Assembly (NCBI GenBank): GCA_016748015.1
Contig: JAAOMT010000067.1
Coordinates: forward strand, 124,001 to 188,000
DNA: 64,000 bases
Direction of reading: 5' to 3'
Source: Geosiphon pyriformis
Lineage: Eukaryota > Glomeromycota > Glomeromycetes > Archaeosporales > Geosiphonaceae
The notes under the pieces are model-generated. The model ran no database searches, had not been told where the DNA came from, and worked only from the letters and a program-made list of their open reading frames with translations. Position numbers and translations under genes: made by a program. Positions 57,640 through 64,000 of this stretch are shown here, in pieces; position 1 is the first letter of the stretch; each line of letters opens with the position of its first letter.

Positions 57640-58742
57640 CCTTTAAACTGGTAGGCGCATCTCCAAAGGGTAAGAGTGCAAGCCAACCAGAAGAAAACCC
57701 CTTTTACACTTTTAACTTAACTGATGATGACCATGACATGGATGAATTAGCAATCAACCTCTCTGAATCCACAAGAAAGAAGAAGAAAGCCAAAGTTGAT
57801 TTCATTATAGATCCCAATAAAGCTTCTACATCAACTGCTGACAACAATGAGCCCCCCAAAACCAAAGTTTTCAAAAACCCTCCAAAGTTGGAACCCCCAG
57901 AAATAATACAAAAATCTGGCCCCTATTCTGTTGTCAAAAACCTCATGGAAACCCCAGCACATATAACCTTTGACCAATTGATGACCCATCCATAATTCAG
58001 AAAAGATCTTTGCAAATCTCTGATTCCAAAGAAAAAGACACCCAAAACCAACAAACGCTCTCACCAAGCTGGACTTGCTGACAATAGCAATGTCACTCTT
58101 CTAATTTGCAAAGCCCAAGTAGCTGGCTACTTTATCAATTTAATCCTAGACAGTGGATCATCTGTTAGTGTTATTGCTAAACACTTTCTTGAAGCAATTG
58201 GCAGAAAAATTGATGAACCATCTACACGACCAATGACCAATGTGCATAGTAATAAAAATAAAGGGCTTGGCATAGCCAAAGCTATTCCTGTCCACATCAA
58301 TGGCATCAGCATTGAAACTGATATGGAAGTATCTGAAGTGAAAGAATACACCATTATTGTTGGCAATAAATGACTCAAGAAAGCAAAAGCTTTGCTTGAT
58401 TATGAACTCTGTGAACTAACCATCAGATGTGGTAAGAAACCCATTGTGGTTAAATGTTGTCATTGGACAACTCCCCCAGTACCCAAGCAGAGCCCAGAAG
58501 AAAATAAATCAGACAAATCTGATGATGAAAAAAGTGAGAAAGAAGAAAAACAAGAAGAACAAAAAAAAACTGCTGAACTCGCCTATACCATCTTTACCAG
58601 CAATGGCAAACCACTAGATAATGTCAAGGCAGATAAAGAAGGAATCATTGTCAATGGCAAGCTGATCTGCTGGCCTTATTATGACATGCTCAGAAGAACC
58701 TTTGACAGAAAGCCAGGCAAGAAAACCAAATACAGTTATTAG
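57640..58742 (+). pseudogene. Protease region of element D pol
   Basis: The frame is open from the end of gag through LTDDDHDMDELAINLSES to a TAA at 57993. It continues to the retropepsin core YFINLILDSGSSVSVIAKHF (catalytic Asp-Ser-Gly intact, about 58145), KGLGIAKAIPVHINGISIE and TIIVGNK, TGA at 58371-58373 (Trp in the relative F), LKKAKALLDYELCELTI. An acidic Lys/Glu spacer and a TAG at 58740 follow. Three stops break an otherwise well preserved domain. Confidence 0.82.
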
Positions 58743-60470
58743 TAGCATGGTGCTTGTGCCCAGTGCTGGTGCGACAAACCATTGTATTCTCCTAGTGATG
58801 AATGCATGTCCTGCCTGATCTATTACAAAGATTGGGAACCAATCAGCTTGATATCCTGAGAAATAATAAAAGAAGTCCAAAAGTCCCTTGAAAATGAACC
58901 ACCTGAAATCCAATCACTGGTTGTAGAACAAAGAGAACTCTCTCCAGAAGAAAAAAAAATAGACATTGAAAACCTGCTGGCTAGAAACAGCCCAGTTATC
59001 TCAAAAGAAGGTGAACCTTCTGAACGTACACATGTGATACAACACACCATCATTACCAGAGAAACTTGCCTCATCTATTTGAAGTCCTATCAATCCAACC
59101 GGCACAATGACGAGTTTATCAAAAAGGAAATAACCCAAATGAAAAACCTTGAATTTATATAGGAAACCAAGAATGAATGGGCATTCCCAGTTGTAGTGGT
59201 ATCCAAAAAAAGAGGAACCTTACACTTTTGTGTTGACTATTGCCAATTAAATGCCATTACTGAAAGAGACATGTACCCATTTCCCAAGATTGATGCAATG
59301 CTAGACCAATTCCATGGTGCTGCTTTCTTCTCAACTATTGACTTAACTGCTGAATTCTGGCAAGTAGAAATGGATCCAAAAAGTAAAAAGAAAACTGCCT
59401 TCATCACTAAGTATGGCACCTACGAATTTACAGTCATGTCTTTGGTCTCACAAATGCTCCTCTCATCTTTCAATGCTTAATGGACAAAGTATTTGAATCA
59501 GTAAAAGAAAACTTTGTTCTAGTCTACTTGGACAACATAATGGTATACTCAAAAACCTGGGATGAACACCTTGAATATTTGCAAAAGATTTTTGACCTCC
59601 TTAGAAATGCTGGCCTCAAGATCAATCCAATCAAATCATTCTTTGGACGTCAATCCACCCAGTTCCTTGGCCATCTTATTACAAAAGATGGAATCTTCCC
59701 TGATCCAGCCAAAATTGAAAAAGTTCAAAACATTAGACAACCAATAAATGTTCATGAACTATGCTCTTTTCTTAGTTTGGCCTCTTATTATTGCAAGTTT
59801 GTTAAGAATTTCTCCAAAATCACCACTCCTCTCAATCAGCTACTCAGAAAAAACATCAATTATTACTGGGGCACTTATCAACAAAAAGCATTTGAAATTC
59901 TGAAAAAAAAACTGGTTACAGAACTCATTCTTATGCAACCTAATCTGAATCAATCTTTTATTCTCCATATTGATGCATCTGGCTATGGACTTGGTGCTGT
60001 TCTTTTTCAGAAAGACAAAGATGGCAGGGAACATGCCGTAGCATATGTCAGTAGAACTCTCACACCAGCAGAAAGAAACTACTCAGTTACTGAGCAAGAA
60101 TGCTTAGCAGTAGTTTGGGCTACCAGCTACTGGGACAAATATCTTAAGGGTGTGAAATTTTTGGTGGTAACAGATTACCAAGCTTTGGTTTGGCTACACA
60201 ACAAAAGAAACCTGGAACATAAATGAATAACTCACTGGATACTCCACTTGGATGAATTCAACTATAACATTCAATACCACAAAGAAGCTAATCATCAAAA
60301 TGCTGACACTTTCTCCAGACTTTACCATCCAGTGATAGTAAAACCCTTTCAAACCAAACCAACTTAATTATTTGTAACTCCTCTACAAACAAACATAATA
60401 ATAGACTTGAACAACTACTCTGCCTTAATGGAATTTTTGGGTAAAGAACAATACCTGCCAGACTATACTT
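58743..60470 (+). pseudogene. Reverse transcriptase and RNase H of element D
   Basis: Begins with a small Cys cluster (HGACAQCWCDKPLYS, ECMSCLIYY), stop at 58858. RT: GTLHFCVDYCQLNAITERD, FSTIDLTAEFWQVEMDP, then a 1-nt deletion at about 59441 (TCTTTGG for a MxFGL codon pair). After the slip: TNAPLIFQCLMD-equivalent, VLVYLDNIMVYSKTWDEH (YLDD has become YLDN), FLGHLITKDGIFPDP. RNase H: FILHIDASGYGLGAVLFQ, SVTEQECLAVVWA, FLVVTDYQALVWLHNK with catalytic acids in place. Stops at 59161, 60224, 60364 and 60468. No dUTPase between protease and RT. Confidence 0.87.
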
Positions 60471-60487
60471 GACAGCAAAGAGAACAT

Positions 60488-61591
60488 TTGTGTAAACAAT
60501 TAAATTTCTATTTGATTTGCCAGAACCAGTTATATAAAAGAAATAAAAAAGATTTTGACCACCCCCAGAGAGTCATCAGATTTAAAGAAAAAAAAATTGT
60601 GATCTACAATATGTACACTGATCCATTAGCTGGACACTTTGGAAAAACAAAAACAATCCAGAAAACTTTAGCTCACTATTACTGGCCTACCTTGGGAAAA
60701 GACATTGCTGAATACATTAAAACTTGTGATACCTGCCAAAAAAGAGGAAAACCCAATCGCAAGGAAGATATCCATCTGATCTCTGTTGGTCAATCATTTA
60801 ACAGAATTGGTATAGATGTTGTTAGACCTTTAACAGTAACTTCTAATGGCAACAGATACATTATCACAGCTACCAACTATCTTACAAAGTGGGTAGAAGC
60901 AAGAGCCATCCCAGATCAAACAACAGTCTCAATTGCCAATTTCATTTATGAAGATATTATCTGTCGCCATGGCTGCCCCAAAAAACTTTTATCTGATAGA
61001 GGAAGAGCTTTTTTTAGTACACTGGTTAAAGAACTTTGCAGAAAAATGGGAATATGTCATAAACTCTTTTCCTCTTATTACCCCCAAACAAATGGCCTAG
61101 TGGAACATTTCAATAGAACACTATGTGAAACCCTAGCCAAAACCAGTGAAGAAACCAACCTATGGGACAAAGTATTGCCTTCAGCCTTGTTCGCCTACAG
61201 AACTGTGAATCATGACATAACAAGTTATGAACCCTTTTATCTATTCTATGGACGAATGGCAACTCTACCAATAGAAACGGATATAGAAACAATACCTTTT
61301 GAAGAAATAACAATAGGAAATTACAAGGACATTCTGCAAAGAAGACTTGGTACCATTCTTGACTCATTGGTAGAAGCACGGATAATTGCCTTTGAAAAGA
61401 TAAAACAGTTCCAAGAGAAGCTCAAAAAGAAAAAGACTTATAAAACACTTTCTTTAAGTGTTGGTGACTTAGTTTTGAAATACTGTTTAGACAGAGACAA
61501 TGTCTATGGTAATAAATTCTCTAGCCACTGGAAAGGACTTTTTATAGTCAACAAAGTTTTGAACAATGGTTCATATATCCTACAAGATTAA
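60488..61591 (+). pseudogene. Integrase of element D (367-codon open stretch)
   Basis: Same frame as RT after its slip, unlike A, B and C. N-terminal zinc site: MYTDPLAGHFGKTKTIQK ... CDTCQKRGK, where the usual first His is Tyr (CAC to TAC). Core: FNRIGIDVVRPLTV, KKLLSDRGRAFF and SYYPQTNGLVEHFNRTL, so all three catalytic acids (D, D, E) are present. C-terminal domain: GDLVLKYCLDRDN ... WKGLFIVNKVLNNGSYIL, ending at TAA 61589. It is the best preserved integrase in the window, but it has no start of its own and depends on a broken upstream frame. Confidence 0.87.
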
Positions 61592-61755
61592 TATGGAACA
61601 ATATTCAGTAATTACCCTGTTCATGGCATGCAACTCAAGAAATATCACAAACGACCTGATTGGTTACCTGTTGTGATAATACCAACCCAAATAATCAGCA
61701 AAAATCAGATATAAATAAATGCACCATTCTCAAAACAGAGGTATCTTCAATTGAC

Positions 61756-62412
61756 ATGAACAATTATTTTCTGGATCAAAACATTCAAAACACTTTCTAT
61801 ACTCTCCATGAATACTGGATCAAAAATTATCCAAATGCTATTCTGACTATTGGAAAACAAACCATCATAACTGATAATGGTAAAACACATACTGTTATTA
61901 GACCAAAGAAAACCACTACCAGAAGAGAAAGAATTGGTAGCAAAATAGATAAGTATTTACTGAAAAGCATAACAGCAGCAATACTTACATCTTCCATGAC
62001 AATTGGAAAAACGATTAAGGAAATCTTGCCCATAGACAAAAACTTGTTATATGGAAGGCAACTAGAACTCTATGGTTATTTTGGTGAAATCATAGAAGAA
62101 ATGAAGCTCATGAAGAAAACAACTTCAGAGATACAAGTGAAAATTTTGGGCATTATACGTTTAAATGTCCCAAGAGTTTTGACCATTGCAAAAAGAGCCA
62201 AAACTCTTATACAAAGATTTGGTCTCTTGGATACAAAGCTTATTTTGCCTCAAGTACTATATACTTTATCCACAAAAAACTTCAACAAACTAGTTAGTTT
62301 TGAGTTAGACAAAACCCTTCACGTAGACTATCCCATAAATAGCTTGATTTCACCGGAGCTTAATCTCTTTGGAGAAGATGATGTTACAGTTGAAACCCAT
62401 AGTTTTTATTAG
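61756..62412 (+). CDS. ORF3 of element D (218 codons, open)
   Basis: First ATG at 61756; the frame is open further upstream from 61660 without ATG. N-terminus: NNYFLDQNIQNTFYTLHEYW, NAILTIGKQTIITDNGK, comparable with B (NIQ.LF, LSITVTGNHINY) and A (NIHSLAQQLF, EITINQQTIQY). The middle is basic and helical (RERIGSKIDKYLLKSITAA, LYGRQLELYGYFGEIIEE). The end reads LNLFGEDDVTVETHSFY, written by the polypurine tract and the first 31 bp of the LTR. No membrane span or signal peptide. Function unknown; its position after integrase is where env or accessory genes sit in other retroelements. Confidence 0.78.
   Translation: MNNYFLDQNIQNTFYTLHEYWIKNYPNAILTIGKQTIITDNGKTHTVIRPKKTTTRRERIGSKIDKYLLKSITAAILTSSMTIGKTIKEILPIDKNLLYGRQLELYGYFGEIIEEMKLMKKTTSEIQVKILGIIRLNVPRVLTIAKRAKTLIQRFGLLDTKLILPQVLYTLSTKNFNKLVSFELDKTLHVDYPINSLISPELNLFGEDDVTVETHSFY
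62371..62381 (+). other. Polypurine tract of element D
   Basis: GGAGAAGATGA directly before the 3' LTR. A copy of TCTTTGGAGAAGAT also ends gag (57598-57611). Confidence 0.75.
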
Positions 62413-63107
62413 TTATTACATGTACTAGCCACTGATGTCATATAATTAGCCACCCTATTTTTAGATAGTAATCATTGACCTGATCAATGATCTGACCATT
62501 GACCTGATCATTGACCTGATCATTGACCTGATCATTGACCTGATCATTGACCTAATCATTGACCTGATTGTTGATCTGGTTGTTGATCACTTTAGATAGC
62601 TATATAAGCGATGATTCCCTTAACTGTAGAAAGACATGATCAAAGTAACGAAATAAAACAACATCAATTACTTCCTCTCATATCGCTTATTTCTCTTTCC
62701 TTACCTTCAAGTATCTACTTGTTGGCATTCACATACCTTATCTTTTCCCCTTCTTGATTTGTATTTGTTAGAATTAGCCTGAGAAGCAATTGGCTTGCTC
62801 TTGTAATTCATTGAATAAAGAAATGATTAAAAAGCACAACAATATCTGTTATTGATTCTAAGAATCACTGAGTTGAAGCATAGAATAATAGCAGCAGTGT
62901 TATCTTGTTGACAATCATGGACTATTTCTCTACCTTCAGATTTAAGAAAAGATTAGCGACTGTAATTTTTATGAAACTGATCACACACATTGAATCCTTA
63001 CTTATTCAATTTACTCCCTTATTGTAATTCCCTCTTTGTTTATTTTCATCACCATACAATACTGTTCTTCCTTGCTATCCGTTAGCTTGTTACTCCAACC
63101 TGTAACA
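62382..63107 (+). repeat. 3' LTR of element D
   Basis: 726 bp, TGTTACAGTTGAAACCCATAG ... CCTGTAACA, with a regular run of CATTGACCTGAT units (62469-62590) and a TATATAAG box near 62600. Confidence 0.93.
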
Positions 63108-63111
63108 ATAA

Positions 63112-63897
63112 GTTTTGCTAATTAATAGTCACAGAGTTTGGATTGTTCTAATTTGGCTAAATTAGAACAATTAGAGTTTCAAATTCTGGGTTTTCTGAGA
63201 TTAGGTTTTTATACTTAAATTCCTGATTTTCATCTTTTTTTTCTAATTTTATAATCTCCCAAGGACTGGCAGTTTCGAAATTTGGTTGAGGTGGCAGTAA
63301 TTGAAATTCTGATGGCATTGGTAATTACAAATTAAATTCTTCAAAATAATCATTATAAGTTTCCAATAATTTTGCTTTTTTTTGTTTACTTTAAAATAGA
63401 AATTGGGCTGATGCTGTTTTTGCATTTGATATGGATGTGCCTGTTGATAAGATGTTGATAGCACTTTCAAGTGTATAGTGGTAAGATGGATTGGTTGATA
63501 ATTCAATTCTTGTTTTCTTCCAAGTAAGTGGTTGTATTCTCTAAAATATTACTGCTGGTGTTTGTAGTTTTCTTTTGTCCTTGTTTGTATAAGTGATTAG
63601 ATATTTTTGTTGAGTGTGATTTTTAATTTTTTAGTTAATTTTAGTGATAATTAATGCGAAATTATGAGTTATTGGTAGGCTGGTGTTTTGAATTAATTTG
63701 TTGTAAAAATTTTCTCTTGTTAATTCAATGTCTACTAGTGCTTCTAAAAAATATGAAATTCTTTCATTAATGTAGAAATTAAAGGCTAATTCTGTTAATA
63801 AATAGTTGCTGGTTAATTCTAAGTGTTAACAGTAGTTTTGGAATAAGAATTTGGTGAATTCTAAATAGTTTGTCTCTATTTTTTTTGATTCTGCCAC
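63112..63897 (-). pseudogene. gag of element C, N-terminal part
   Basis: Opens with GTG at 63897 (context AAAAGTGGCAGAATC), reading VAESKKIETNYLEFTKFLF, related to E (VTETNYLEFVKFLF) and A. It continues ITHNFALIITKIN, stop, KIKNHTQQKYLITYTNKDK and LETYNDYFEEFNL to the D insertion site. No frameshift at the place where A slips. Confidence 0.78.
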
Positions 63898-63941
63898 TTT
63901 TAAATGGTGGTTTGTTGGTGCTGGTTCTCTGTAGGATTATA

Positions 63942-63958
63942 TTTCACAGGAAGCACCA
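63942..63958 (-). other. Primer-binding site of element C
   Basis: The minus strand reads TGGTGCTTCCTGTGAAA, 2 nt after the LTR start at 63960/63961, nearly identical to A. Confidence 0.8.
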
Positions 63959-63960
63959 AA

Positions 63961-64000
63961 TGTTACAAGTAATTATTTGGAATCTGGAAACAAATAACAA
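63961..64000 (-). repeat. 5' LTR of element C (first 40 bp only)
   Basis: TGTTACAAGTAATTATTTGG matches the start of C's 3' LTR at 27021. The rest lies outside the window, so the target duplication of C cannot be checked here. Confidence 0.9.

Larger units (their letters stand above)
55311..63107 (+). mobile_element. Element D: youngest-looking Ty3/gypsy element, no dUTPase
   Basis: LTRs 55311-56048 and 62382-63107, with flanking ATAG (55307-55310) and ATAA (63108-63111) as an imperfect 4-bp duplication in C's gag. Internal order on the + strand: primer-binding site, intact gag, pol (protease, spacer, RT, RNase H, integrase) with stops and one frameshift, ORF3, polypurine tract. It belongs to a different family from A and B: different gag, different LTR, and RT and integrase in one frame. 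Confidence 0.94.
27021..64000 (-). mobile_element. Element C: A-family Ty3/gypsy element carrying nested A, B and D
   Basis: Sequence of C lies at 27021-31778 (with duplication 31779-31782), 51857-55306 and 63112-64000. The pieces join in the correct order for one minus-strand element: 3' LTR, ORF3, integrase, RT, dUTPase, protease, gag, primer-binding site and the first bases of the 5' LTR at the window end. A sits in the linker after the dUTPase and D sits in gag. C is itself inserted in E's gag. It is more decayed than A. Confidence 0.9.

Noticed and set aside
62469-62590. CRISPR array
   Set aside because: The 12-bp units are directly contiguous with no spacers and lie in an LTR of a eukaryotic retroelement.

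Overview
The window is about 64 kb of very AT-rich DNA made almost entirely of transposable elements in different stages of decay. I see no host gene, no rRNA and no tRNA. The Ty3/gypsy elements carry eukaryotic LTRs with TATA boxes, and there are two LINE fragments and a hAT transposase relic. From memory, the LINE ORF1 and ORF2 tails and the retroelement style resemble arbuscular mycorrhizal fungi (Glomeromycotina: Rhizophagus or Gigaspora type). That host assignment is inference, at roughly 0.6 confidence.

Layout. 1-3169 is gene-free AT-rich DNA. 3172-6485 is a hAT relic with GTTCAA-rich blocks on both sides. 6705-11778 is element F, a heavily C-to-T/G-to-A mutated relative of element D; it is interrupted by a solo LTR (8202-9063) and by a 5'-truncated LINE with a poly(A) tail (9720-10349). 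11783-13560 is a LINE ORF1 relic. 14657 to about 23900 is element G, a barely recognisable ghost of element B, split by element H (20894-23599), a pair of long LTRs with only 135 bp between them. An assembly gap lies at 24434-24531.

From 25599 to the window end there is one nest. Element E (+) was hit by element C (-). C was hit by A (-, 31783-51852) and separately by D (+, 55311-63107). A's own 5' LTR was hit by B (-, 41835-51723). Element boundaries are supported by TG...CA termini and 4-bp target-site duplications (TSDs): CTGG for A, TCRG for B, ATAR for D and ATAA for H. Younger insertions are less decayed, as the nesting predicts.

A, B and C share one architecture: gag with a CCHC knuckle, retropepsin, a Cys-rich module, a complete dUTPase-like domain, a short linker, reverse transcriptase/RNase H, then integrase in a different (+1) frame with its own ATG, and finally a third ORF (ORF3) ending at the polypurine tract or inside the LTR. 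D lacks the dUTPase but has an ORF3 in the same place. The most interesting content is the dUTPase inside Ty3/gypsy pol and the conserved ORF3. No element looks autonomous now: RT, integrase or protease catalytic residues and reading frames are broken, almost always by C-to-T or G-to-A changes.
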